From: Neomelitea salexigens DSM 19753
Lineage (GTDB): Bacteria > Pseudomonadota > Gammaproteobacteria > Pseudomonadales > Spongiibacteraceae
DNA length: 64,000 nucleotides
Direction: 5' to 3'
Assembly (NCBI RefSeq): GCF_000422345.1
Contig: NZ_AULP01000005.1
Location: 186,001-250,000 of the forward strand
The translations under genes were made by a program, and so were the position numbers. The notes under the pieces are model-generated. The model had not been told where the DNA came from. It worked only from the letters and a program-made list of their open reading frames with translations, and searched no databases. Position 1 is the stretch's first letter, and each line of letters starts with the position of its first letter. Positions 10,085-18,318 of this stretch are shown here, piece by piece.

Positions 10085-11929
10085 TTATAGCGGGCGCGAG
10101 AAACTAAAGATCAGCGCTTCCCGACCTTCCGCCTCGTCACTGTACTCAACGCTGGCCGCAACACGGGAGCTACCCAGTGCCGCGCTGATACCAACACTCG
10201 CCTCGACGTAATCTTCACCATCTTCACGATACGACGGCATTTGATAATCACCGAAACCGAGGTTGCGATTGCGCCCGGTTACCGTCTCGTCATGATCTTC
10301 CATTTCCGTCGCGGCAAACACTTCGGCAAAGCCGCGCACACCGTCGCCCAGCGCCACCCCTGCCAACAGCCCGGCTCGGAATACCTGGCTGTCGCGGCGC
10401 TGCTCACCCCACTCGGTATTGGCCACCGCCGCCCCCGATTCACGATAGCTATCAACTTCGGCCTTCATCCAGCGCCAGCCGATAGCGGGCCGCAGGGAGA
10501 TGCTACTGTCGCTGAGAACTTCGTAGCTAAGCAGGCCATCGAGGTGCCAGCCAAAACCGTTTGTACCGCCTTTGGCCGTTAAGGTCTGCGGCCCCAGTTT
10601 GACGTCCCGGTCGAGGCTGTCGTAATCCACCACGCTCAAGCCCGCGGCACCTTGCAACAACCAACCGCCATCGCGATAGCTCAATAGGCCGCTAAGCCCA
10701 ACACTAGTCGCCGAGAAATCCGTTCGCGAGGATTCTGACTCGTGATCGCCAAAACTGAGCACCACCGCAGAATCCAGCTGCTCACTCAAGGGACTGCTAA
10801 AACCAATGTTCAAGCTGCGACTGTCATTTTCAGCAACGCGCTCTGCATCCAAGCCGACACCGCTGATCGTCCACCGCGATTCGCCCGGAGAGGCCTGCTG
10901 CTGTCGCCGCAATTCCGTTGTTGCACCGCGCTGACTGCGCATAATATCCAAGCCGAGTTCCGGAATTAGGCCAACATCTTGCGGGCCATTCACTACGCTA
11001 ATGAGGTAGTCACCCGTAATTGCCCCCATCTGCGCCGTGGGGTGTACACCGTCATTGAAGATCAGTACATCCGGGTTGGGGTTGCTGCCATCAATACCGA
11101 ATATCGGGTGCTCAACACAGTCATTGCCTGAATCGTCAAAACACATATAGCGCTGATCGAAACCAGCCAGCGACCCAAACGCGGGGTTGGTGCCGCTGAC
11201 AAAGCCAAAGGCCTCGGCATTATCGGAAACGTAGCTGATCAGTCCCGCTAGATCGACGGGAACGAGGTTCGCGCTACCAAAAGCAGAAAATGCCTCCAGC
11301 GCGCTGTTATAGCCGGCAGCACCTGCCGAGGCGGCCGCCGCACTGCCCGGTGCACCAAGGTCTTGAGCTTGCAATGCCGCCGTCTGGCCGAGGTCTGGCA
11401 AGTTAGCAAACAGGATATAGTTCGCCCCTGCGTCGCTCAGCGCTTGTGCAGCCGCGAGCAAGGTGCGCGCAGAGTTAATAATAGATGCCTGATCAGTGGC
11501 CGTGCCGTTTAAAAAGTCGTTACCACCGCCATCAATCACCACCAGTGCATCGGGGTCGATACGCGGGGTCTCGTTGAGAAAAGCCTGACGTGCAACCGCG
11601 CCGCCGGCTGGCAGCGCCAGCCCCGTGCCGTTAATCGAGTTGAGTATATCTGCGGTTTCATAGCCGCCAACCGCCCAATTTGTGCCACCTGCAGCGGCCG
11701 GCGCACTCAACAGCGTTAAGGCTTCGCCGAGATATTGCGGCGCAATACGCGCATAGTCTCCGACGGTGAAGTCGCCATTGCCGTCGCCCACCCGGTTGGT
11801 AAATCGCAACCCGAGATTGCCGCTATCCAGCAGGCTATCGCCGAAGATGTATAAATTGCTGTAGCTGACTTCAGCATGCACCGGCAACGCCAGCGCAGCC
11901 GCTATGCTTAAAGGAAGGAGTTTTTTCAT
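10085..11929 (-). CDS. GDSL-family autotransporter esterase (EstA-like)
   Basis: Predicted outer-membrane lipolytic enzyme of the type V (autotransporter) class. 614 residues from the ATG at 11927-11929, which has GGGGA upstream; an in-frame GTG at 11941 would add four residues. Signal peptide MKKLLPLSIAAALALPVHA, then the GDSL passenger: block I FGDSLLDSG with nucleophile Ser32, block III GGNDF near residue 140, and block V D293-G-V-H296-P for the catalytic Asp/His. The last 260 or so residues are an alternating-hydrophobicity autotransporter barrel ending SFSRPL. No secretion partner gene is nearby. Substrate unknown; Pseudomonas EstA, the best-known relative, supports motility and rhamnolipid production. 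Confidence 0.88.
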   Translation of the reverse strand: MKKLLPLSIAAALALPVHAEVSYSNLYIFGDSLLDSGNLGLRFTNRVGDGNGDFTVGDYARIAPQYLGEALTLLSAPAAAGGTNWAVGGYETADILNSINGTGLALPAGGAVARQAFLNETPRIDPDALVVIDGGGNDFLNGTATDQASIINSARTLLAAAQALSDAGANYILFANLPDLGQTAALQAQDLGAPGSAAAASAGAAGYNSALEAFSAFGSANLVPVDLAGLISYVSDNAEAFGFVSGTNPAFGSLAGFDQRYMCFDDSGNDCVEHPIFGIDGSNPNPDVLIFNDGVHPTAQMGAITGDYLISVVNGPQDVGLIPELGLDIMRSQRGATTELRRQQQASPGESRWTISGVGLDAERVAENDSRSLNIGFSSPLSEQLDSAVVLSFGDHESESSRTDFSATSVGLSGLLSYRDGGWLLQGAAGLSVVDYDSLDRDVKLGPQTLTAKGGTNGFGWHLDGLLSYEVLSDSSISLRPAIGWRWMKAEVDSYRESGAAVANTEWGEQRRDSQVFRAGLLAGVALGDGVRGFAEVFAATEMEDHDETVTGRNRNLGFGDYQMPSYREDGEDYVEASVGISAALGSSRVAASVEYSDEAEGREALIFSFSRPL

Positions 11930-12133
11930 TGTGGTCCCCACGTATTATTGTTTTCACCAACACTGCTGCGCCCGACAATTCGCTGCACTAATAGCAACAT
12001 AGCAGAGCTTTTCAACGATGCTTGGTTCTGTTGCCAGTCAACGCGACCGGCATACATTATTTAATACGTGGTTTTACTTAAACGGACTCGAAAAGCTTCG
12101 AAATAGTGTTGAGAAGCTGGGATATTCCAGCAA

Positions 12134-12679
12134 TTACTGAAGATGAAGAAAATGCTCCCGGTAGTATTTCAGCTCGGCAATTGAGTCGCGAATATCATCC
12201 AGCGCCAAGTGGCTGGCTTTTTTGCTGAGGCCACTCATCAGCTCGGGACGCCAGCGCCGCGCCAACTCTTTGAGCGTGCTGACATCGAGGTTGCGGTAGT
12301 GGAAATACGCCTCCAGTTTAGGCATTTCACGCGCCAGGAAGCGCCGGTCCTGGCAGATGCTGTTGCCGCACATCGGCGAGGCGCCCTTGTCGACATGCTT
12401 ATCGAGGAACTCCAGCGTCAGCCGCTCGGCCTCCGCCACCGTCATGCAGGTTTCCTTCACGCGCTTAACAAGCCCTGACTGCCCGTGCTGAGTCGTGTTC
12501 CACTCATCCATAGCCGCCAGCACGTCATCGCTTTGGTGGATCGCCAATACCGGCCCTTCGGCCAGCGTATTCAGCTCCGGGTCGGTCACAATGGTGGCAA
12601 TCTCAATGATGTGATCGTTCTGAGTATCCAGACCGGTCATTTCCAGATCAATCCAGATTAAATTCATCGCCTTGGACAT
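12134..12679 (-). CDS. orn: Oligoribonuclease Orn
   Basis: DEDDh 3'-5' exoribonuclease that degrades diribonucleotides, including pGpG from c-di-GMP turnover. 181 residues, the family's standard length, from ATG 12677-12679 behind GGAGG. Motifs: [10 protein letters not shown] (the D-x-E of ExoI), the ITDPELN area, the central [11 protein letters not shown] segment (ExoII), and [14 protein letters not shown] with the H-x4-D of ExoIII. Divergent from rsgA, an arrangement conserved in gammaproteobacteria. A link with the c-di-GMP effectors 6 kb away is only functional inference. Confidence 0.97.
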   Translation of the reverse strand: MSKAMNLIWIDLEMTGLDTQNDHIIEIATIVTDPELNTLAEGPVLAIHQSDDVLAAMDEWNTTQHGQSGLVKRVKETCMTVAEAERLTLEFLDKHVDKGASPMCGNSICQDRRFLAREMPKLEAYFHYRNLDVSTLKELARRWRPELMSGLSKKASHLALDDIRDSIAELKYYREHFLHLQ

Positions 12680-12780
12680 TGCTTCACCTCCACAGAACAG
12701 AAATCCCTCATACAGGGCAGTATCTGCTGGATTGTAACAGCTCATACGTTAATATGAGCGCTGTTCACGCAGGGTAAGGC

Positions 12781-13791
12781 ATGAGTAAACGCCGAATAAG
12801 CCGCCAGCAAAGATGGCGCATAGAAAAAATTCAATCTGAACGCAGCGAACGCGCACGCCGCAAAGCCGCCGATACCGAGGCAGCGTTGAGCGAGGGTGAG
12901 CTCGGTGACGAACAAACCGGCATTGTTGTCAGTCACTTCGGCCAGCAACTGGATGTTGAAGGACAAACTGGCGAACAGCAGCGCTGTCATGTCCGCAGTA
13001 ACATCGACAGCTTGGTCACTGGTGACCAGGTCATCTGGCGGCCGGGCAAGCCCACTGGCGTGGTGGTTGCTCGCGAACCTCGCCGGTCACTGCTGTCCCG
13101 CCCCGACAACTTCAATCGTTTAAAGCCTGTTGCGGCCAACATCGACCGTATTGTTATCGTGATTGCACCCGAGCCGCTGGCCCACGCCAATCTGATCGAC
13201 CGCTACCTTGTCGCGGCGGAACACAGTGACATTACACCGGTACTGCTGCTTAACAAGTCAGATCTCATCGACCCGGAGGGCAACGTCAACTTGCTCAACA
13301 TGGTGCAGCGCTATCGCGACATTGGCTACGACGTGCTCACCGCCTCCTGCGCCAGTGAAGGCGGCCTCAGCGACTTAAAGGCTCTGCTGGACGGGCATAT
13401 CAGTGCTTTTGTCGGTCAGTCTGGTGTCGGCAAATCCTCGCTCGTCAACGCCTTATTACCCGGCACTGACAGCCGAGTCGGCGCACTTTCAGAAGCCACG
13501 GCCAAGGGTCGCCATACCACAACCACAGCGCGGCTTTACCACTTTCCCGGCGGCGGCAGCTTGATCGATTCACCGGGGATTCGTGAGTTTGCACTGTGGA
13601 ACCTTGAACCGGAGCAGGTTCTACAAGGGTTTAAAGAATTCCGGCCGTTTATCGGCTTGTGCCGTTTCCGCGACTGCCAGCACCAACAGGAACCGGGCTG
13701 CGCGCTTCGCGAGGCTGTTGAGAGCGGTGACATCACCGCACAGCGCTTCGCCAGCTACCAACAAATTATTGCCAGCATAAGCGGCGATTAA
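12781..13791 (+). CDS. rsgA: Ribosome small-subunit GTPase RsgA (YjeQ)
   Basis: Circularly permuted GTPase that checks late 30S subunit maturation at the decoding centre. 336 residues: basic N-terminal extension (about 1-35), OB fold (about 40-105), then permuted GTPase motifs in the order NKSD (G4), SGVGKSSLVN (G1) near residue 218, TTTTA (G2) and DSPGIRE (G3), and a C-terminal zinc finger of the C-x5-C-x-H-x5-C type in CRFRDCQHQQEPGC. ATG at 12781; divergent orn lies 101 bp upstream. In P. aeruginosa motA and motB follow orn/rsgA; here a rhodanese gene follows instead. Confidence 0.97.
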   Translation: MSKRRISRQQRWRIEKIQSERSERARRKAADTEAALSEGELGDEQTGIVVSHFGQQLDVEGQTGEQQRCHVRSNIDSLVTGDQVIWRPGKPTGVVVAREPRRSLLSRPDNFNRLKPVAANIDRIVIVIAPEPLAHANLIDRYLVAAEHSDITPVLLLNKSDLIDPEGNVNLLNMVQRYRDIGYDVLTASCASEGGLSDLKALLDGHISAFVGQSGVGKSSLVNALLPGTDSRVGALSEATAKGRHTTTTARLYHFPGGGSLIDSPGIREFALWNLEPEQVLQGFKEFRPFIGLCRFRDCQHQQEPGCALREAVESGDITAQRFASYQQIIASISGD

Positions 13792-13814
13792 TGGCGGTGG
13801 CGCGCTCAGAAACT

Positions 13815-13836
13815 GCTGCGACAGAGGCGTCGCAGC
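13815..13836. other. Perfect hairpin between rsgA and the rhodanese gene
   Basis: GCTGCGAC at 13815-13822 pairs with GTCGCAGC at 13829-13836 around a 6-base loop, and flanking GGCGGT/ACCGCC can extend it. There is no T-tract on either side, so it is not a standard intrinsic terminator. It may be an RNA-stability or Rho-related element. Confidence 0.45.
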
Positions 13837-13882
13837 ACCGCCGCGCTAGCTGTTACAATCCGCCGAAACAGGAGGGAACGCT

Positions 13883-14707
13883 ATGAGTGACTTACCACTA
13901 CTTATTGAGACCGATGCGCTTGTATCCGCGCTTGACCAGCCAGATTTGCTGATTGTCGATACCAGTAGCCGCGACAACTACCTCCGCCACCATATCCCCG
14001 GCGCCGTGCATATTGCCCCCTCGGAACTACAGCGCGGCGAAAAACCAGCAGTCGGCAAAATTCCTCGCGAAGCGGACCTACAGGCGCTGTTCTCGCGCAT
14101 CGGGCTGCGCCCGGAACACCACGTTGTTGCCTACGACGACGAAGGCGGCGGCTGGGCTGGACGCCTGATCTGGACCCTGGATGCCATTGGGCATCACAAC
14201 TACTCCTACCTCAATGGCGGTTTGCACGCCTGGCTAGCCGGTGGCCACCCAACCGAAAACGGCGAACACGACGTGCCCAGCAGCGACATCAGCATCCATA
14301 TTGACAGCACGCCAATCGCTGAGATCGAAGGCTTTATCCATCTTCTTGGCAATAGCCAGCTCGCCATATGGGACGCTCGCAGCGCCGAGGAGTATCGCGG
14401 TGAAAAAGTACTGGCTGCGCGGGGCGGCCACATTCCCGGCGCCGTCAACCTGGACTGGCTGGCGCTCATGGACAAAGACAACGACTTCCGCCTGAAAGAC
14501 CTTGGCGAACTGGAAGCCCAGCTGCAGGCACTGGGCATTACCCGTGACCGCACCGTTATCACCCACTGCCAAACCCATCACCGCTCGGGCCTGAGCTATC
14601 TATTGATGAAGATACTTGGCTACCCCCATATCAAAGCCTATGACGGCTCGTGGGGAGAGTGGGGTAATCGCGACGACACGCCAATCAACACCGGCGACGC
14701 TCCCTAG
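13883..14707 (+). CDS. Thiosulfate/3-mercaptopyruvate sulfurtransferase (tandem rhodanese, RhdA/SseA type)
   Basis: Two-domain rhodanese that moves sulfane sulfur to cyanide or other thiophilic acceptors. 274 residues: an inactive N-terminal rhodanese domain (about 5-125; [16 protein letters not shown], with the active-site region replaced by [11 protein letters not shown]) and a catalytic C-terminal domain (about 150-270) with the loop C229-QTHHRSG holding the sulfur-carrying cysteine. SD-like GGAGG lies upstream of ATG 13883. It sits directly before psd, the same neighbour as P. aeruginosa rhdA. Donor preference cannot be told from sequence alone; the loop is not the CG[S/T]GVT form of mercaptopyruvate enzymes, which favours the thiosulfate type. 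Confidence 0.88.
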   Translation: MSDLPLLIETDALVSALDQPDLLIVDTSSRDNYLRHHIPGAVHIAPSELQRGEKPAVGKIPREADLQALFSRIGLRPEHHVVAYDDEGGGWAGRLIWTLDAIGHHNYSYLNGGLHAWLAGGHPTENGEHDVPSSDISIHIDSTPIAEIEGFIHLLGNSQLAIWDARSAEEYRGEKVLAARGGHIPGAVNLDWLALMDKDNDFRLKDLGELEAQLQALGITRDRTVITHCQTHHRSGLSYLLMKILGYPHIKAYDGSWGEWGNRDDTPINTGDAP

Positions 14708-14745
14708 AACATTCTTTTACACACTGCCAATGTAGAGGCGACATC

Positions 14746-15597
14746 GTGAACACTGTTTTTATTATTCTGCAACACCTGCTTCCCCAGCATTTATTGTCGC
14801 GCCTTGTCGGGCGGCTGGCGGAGTGTCGCAGCCCATGGCTAAAAAACATCTTGATCAGCCAATTCATCCGACAGTACAAGGTCAACATGGAGGAAACCGC
14901 GGCGGACAGCCCGCAGGACTACGCCAACTTCAATGAATTTTTTACCCGCGCGCTGCGCGATGGCGCGCGCCCGATCGACGACAAAGCGGAAAACCTATGC
15001 TGCCCAGCGGACGGTGCCATCAGCCAATTAGGTCGCATTCACGATGGCCGTATTTTTCAGGCTAAGGGCCAAGACTACAGCCTGAACACCTTGCTCGGTG
15101 GCGACGAGGCGCTCAGCGAAACCTTTCGCGATGGCAGCTTTGCAACCATTTATCTGTCCCCCCGCGACTACCACCGTGTTCACATGCCGATCACCGGCAC
15201 CCTGCGCAGCATGACTTACATCCCCGGCAAGCTGTTTTCGGTAAACACCACTACCGCTGAAAACGTGCGCAGCCTATTTGCCCGCAACGAGCGGGCGGTG
15301 TGTATTTTTGATACCGAGGCCGGGCCTATGGCAATGATTTTGGTGGGCGCCATGATTGTCGCGGGCATTGAGACGGTATGGGCGGGCCAGGTTGCACCAC
15401 CTCCACGGGAGATTACCACCCGCCATTACCAGGAAACTGAAGCGGCACCAGTACTGCAAAAAGGCGAAGAAATGGGGCGCTTTAAACTGGGGTCAACGGT
15501 GATTTTGCTATTCGGCAAAGACCAAGTGGATTGGCTGGAGCAATATGAAGCCTTAACCCCCACGCGACTTGGCGAGGCGCTAGCGCGTCGACGCTAG
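14746..15597 (+). CDS. psd: Phosphatidylserine decarboxylase
   Basis: Inner-membrane, pyruvoyl-dependent enzyme that makes phosphatidylethanolamine. 283 residues. The proenzyme cleaves itself in the LGST motif (G249/Ser250) to a large beta and a small alpha chain; Ser250 becomes the pyruvoyl group. Also visible are the substrate-domain segment [13 protein letters not shown] with the catalytic His and [15 protein letters not shown] near the N-terminus. Start is GTG at 14746 with GAGG seven bases upstream. 38 bp downstream of the rhodanese gene on the same strand; converges on epmA. Confidence 0.97.
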   Translation: MNTVFIILQHLLPQHLLSRLVGRLAECRSPWLKNILISQFIRQYKVNMEETAADSPQDYANFNEFFTRALRDGARPIDDKAENLCCPADGAISQLGRIHDGRIFQAKGQDYSLNTLLGGDEALSETFRDGSFATIYLSPRDYHRVHMPITGTLRSMTYIPGKLFSVNTTTAENVRSLFARNERAVCIFDTEAGPMAMILVGAMIVAGIETVWAGQVAPPPREITTRHYQETEAAPVLQKGEEMGRFKLGSTVILLFGKDQVDWLEQYEALTPTRLGEALARRR

Positions 15598-15651
15598 AAA
15601 ACCCGCCCTCAACCAACGAGTCTGCCATCGGCTTTCGAGCCCGTGTAGAGC

Positions 15652-15677
15652 CCGCTGGATCACACCCGATCCAGCGG
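15652..15677. other. 10-bp perfect inverted repeat at the psd/epmA convergent junction
   Basis: CCGCTGGATC (15652-15661) and GATCCAGCGG (15668-15677) form a 10-bp stem with a 6-base loop. It overlaps the last codons of epmA, so both convergent transcripts contain it. No T-run follows on either strand. A shared transcription-end or mRNA-stability hairpin is the likely role. Confidence 0.5.
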
Positions 15678-16619
15678 AAAAGCCACAACCTCGTCAATGC
15701 GCGAGCTGCTTGTCGCCAGCATTAATAAGCGGTCCACCCCCACGGCAACACCACAACAGTCGGGCAAACCGGCCTGCATCGCCGACAGCAGGTTGCGGTC
15801 GATCGGCGGCAATGTTTGACCGCTTGCCTTACGCTGCTGGTGATCGCGACGTATTCGCTGCAGCAACTCACCGGCATCGCGCAACTCGTCGTAACCATTC
15901 GCCAACTCTAAGCCGCCACAGAACGCCTCAAAACGCCGCGCTACCGACTGTCCCTGAGCATCGATGGCGATCTTGGCAAGGGCGGCTTGCGACTCGGGAA
16001 AATCAACCACAAAAGTTATAGCCTCATCGTCAAAGCTCGGCTCAACAACGGCCGACATGATCAACTGCAGCCAAGTATCACGCTCATCGCTCTCGAAGTT
16101 GATATCCATATGCTGTGACGCACAGTCTCGCAACGCATCGAGGCTGGCGGTATGCGGGTCGAGGCCTACCGCAGCTAAAAACGCCGACCGGTAAGTCATG
16201 TGCTTCACTGCTTTATCGCCAACGGCCAAGCGAATAACCGCAGCGACCTCATCCATCAATGATTCGAGCGGTACACCTGGCTCATACCACTCGAGCATGG
16301 TGAACTCAGGATTGTGACGAGCGCCGTGCTCGCTGCAACGAAACGCCTTACAGATTTGAAAAATCGCACCGCTGCCAGCAGCGAGCAGGCGCTTCATGGC
16401 ATATTCGGGGGAAGTCTGTAAGTAGAAAGGATGGTCGCCCGACAGCGGATTTGCCGTGGCAATGGCGTCAATATGGGGGTCGGTTACCGGCGAAGATGCC
16501 AGCAGTGGCGTTTCAACTTCCATCACCCCGCGCTCGGCAAAGCGGGTGCGTAGCGCAGCGTATAGTGCGGCCCTGCTGCGCAGGGCCGCCATCGACGCAC
16601 TGGGGCGCCAGTCTCTCAA
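15660..16619 (-). CDS. epmA: EF-P--(R)-beta-lysine ligase EpmA (GenX/PoxA)
   Basis: Class II lysyl-tRNA-synthetase paralogue that ligates (R)-beta-lysine to the conserved lysine of elongation factor P. 319 residues; lacks the anticodon-binding domain. N-terminus DWRPSAS followed by motif 1 VMEVETPLLASSPVTDPH, motif 2 CRSEHGARHNPEFTMLEWYE (split as FRCSEHG and FTMLEW), and motif 3 GVAVGVDRLLML. The start is TTG at 16617-16619, immediately after the TAA of efp with no spacer, so translation is presumably re-initiated by ribosomes finishing efp. Lies next to its substrate gene and opposite epmB. Confidence 0.93.
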   Translation of the reverse strand: MRDWRPSASMAALRSRAALYAALRTRFAERGVMEVETPLLASSPVTDPHIDAIATANPLSGDHPFYLQTSPEYAMKRLLAAGSGAIFQICKAFRCSEHGARHNPEFTMLEWYEPGVPLESLMDEVAAVIRLAVGDKAVKHMTYRSAFLAAVGLDPHTASLDALRDCASQHMDINFESDERDTWLQLIMSAVVEPSFDDEAITFVVDFPESQAALAKIAIDAQGQSVARRFEAFCGGLELANGYDELRDAGELLQRIRRDHQQRKASGQTLPPIDRNLLSAMQAGLPDCCGVAVGVDRLLMLATSSSRIDEVVAFPLDRV

Positions 16620-17189
16620 TTAGCTTTTCACCCGGCTGACGTATTCACCGCTGCGGGTATCAACGCGAATCACTTCACCCTGGCTGATGAACAGCGGAAC
16701 CTTTACCACAGCTCCGGTGCTCAGGTGGGCAGGCTTGGTACCACCCTGCGCGGTATCGCCTTTCAGGCCGGGGTCGGTTTCGACAATTTCCAACTCGACG
16801 AAGTTTGGCGGAGTCACCGACAGGGGCGCACCGTTGTACAGGGTCACGGTGCAAACATCTTGCTCTTTCAACCATTGAGCGGCATCGCCAACAGCCTTTT
16901 CATCGGCTTGAACCTGCTCGAAATTGGTTGGGTCCATAAAGTGGAAAAACTCGCCATCGCTGTAGAGGTATTCCATTTCATGATCCATCACATCGGCGCC
17001 CTCAAGGGACTCACCCGATTTAAACGTACGCTCCCACACCCGTCCGGTGTTAAGGTTGCGCAGCTTCACGCGATTGAACGCCTGCCCCTTTCCGGGTTTT
17101 ACAAATTCATTGTCTAGAATTGAACAGGGCTCACCGTCGAGCATCACTTTCAATCCAGAGCGAAATTCATTGGTAGAATAGCTGGCCAT
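16620..17189 (-). CDS. efp: Elongation factor P
   Basis: Binds between the P and E sites of stalled ribosomes and relieves polyproline pausing. 189 residues from ATG 17187-17189 (SD GAGGAT); KOW, OB and S1-like domains of the usual length. The tip loop VKPGKGQAF carries Lys34, the residue beta-lysylated by EpmA using beta-lysine from EpmB; both enzymes flank this gene. Upstream open codons are not supported because they run into epmB. The 45-bp gap to divergent epmB must hold both promoters. Confidence 0.98.
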   Translation of the reverse strand: MASYSTNEFRSGLKVMLDGEPCSILDNEFVKPGKGQAFNRVKLRNLNTGRVWERTFKSGESLEGADVMDHEMEYLYSDGEFFHFMDPTNFEQVQADEKAVGDAAQWLKEQDVCTVTLYNGAPLSVTPPNFVELEIVETDPGLKGDTAQGGTKPAHLSTGAVVKVPLFISQGEVIRVDTRSGEYVSRVKS

Positions 17190-17234
17190 GATTATCCTCA
17201 GCGACTGGGCTTTAGCGTATTTTAAAAGGGCGAC

Positions 17235-18248
17235 ATGATACCTCTTAACGCGCCACATTGGCAGACTACAGATTGGCAACAGCAATACCGCGACATGATC
17301 CGCAGCCCGGAACAGCTCTGGCAGCGGCTAGCACTCGATCCCAGTGACCGCCCAGATATTCAGACTGCGCTTGCCGACTTTCCACTGCGCGTTACCGAGG
17401 CCTTTGTCGCGAAAATGCAGCCAGGCGACTGGGACGACCCTCTGCTGCTGCAAATACTGCCACAAGCACAAGAGCTGAATGAACAGCCCGGCTACAGCAA
17501 TGACCCCTTGCAGGAAGCGGCCAGCAACCCATTACCCGGACTTATCCACAAATACCGCGGCCGTGTCCTGATGGTGACCACCCCCGCCTGCGCCGTTCAC
17601 TGTCGCTACTGCTTTCGCCGTGCCTTCCCCTACAACGACAATCGCGCAAGCCAGGACGACTGGCGTGCGACGCTGGACTATATCAGCGCTCACCCAGAGA
17701 TAAATGAAGTTATTCTAAGCGGCGGCGACCCCCTGTCGGCGCCGGATGACTACCTTCACCAGCTTGTTGATCGCCTGGCCGCCCTGCCACAAATCGATAC
17801 CCTGCGGCTGCACACACGCCTGCCACTGGTTTTGCCGGCGAGAATAACCGGCGGGCTGATTGATGCCCTGACGCGACCGCAACTACACACCGTTATCGTT
17901 GTGCATGCCAATCACCCCAACGAGGTGGACAGCGACACCGTCACCGCGCTGCTAGAATTAAAGCGGGCCGGATTCACTCTTCTCAACCAGAGCGTGCTGC
18001 TTAAAGGAGTGAACGACTGCTCAAAAACACTGACGAGCCTGAGCAAACAATTGTTCGACTGCGGGGTTCTCCCCTACTATCTGCATGTGTTGGACAAGGT
18101 TAACGGTGCTGGTCACTTTCACGTTGACGATGCCAAAGCGCGACAAATTATGCAGCAGTTGCTGGCCTCGCTGCCCGGCTACTTAGTACCGCGACTGGTT
18201 CGCGAGGAGCCCGGTCAGCGCAGCAAGACACCACTTGCGCTACGCTAA
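17235..18248 (+). CDS. epmB: EF-P beta-lysylation protein EpmB (lysine 2,3-aminomutase family)
   Basis: Radical SAM, PLP-dependent enzyme that turns L-lysine into (R)-beta-lysine for EF-P. 337 residues. The CX3CX2C cluster motif is C119-AVH-C123-RY-C126, followed by [20 protein letters not shown] is typical of the KamA family and LLKGVND lies in the C-terminal half. It is shorter than clostridial lysine aminomutases and lacks their C-terminal extension, as EpmB does. ATG at 17235. Divergent from efp, so the modification enzymes and their target form one 2.6-kb unit. Confidence 0.95.
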   Translation: MIPLNAPHWQTTDWQQQYRDMIRSPEQLWQRLALDPSDRPDIQTALADFPLRVTEAFVAKMQPGDWDDPLLLQILPQAQELNEQPGYSNDPLQEAASNPLPGLIHKYRGRVLMVTTPACAVHCRYCFRRAFPYNDNRASQDDWRATLDYISAHPEINEVILSGGDPLSAPDDYLHQLVDRLAALPQIDTLRLHTRLPLVLPARITGGLIDALTRPQLHTVIVVHANHPNEVDSDTVTALLELKRAGFTLLNQSVLLKGVNDCSKTLTSLSKQLFDCGVLPYYLHVLDKVNGAGHFHVDDAKARQIMQQLLASLPGYLVPRLVREEPGQRSKTPLALR

Positions 18249-18318
18249 TTAAACGCGTAAAAACATATACTTATTTTCCATCGCAGAAGTGATGTATCGC
18301 GATTGATAACGGAATGCC

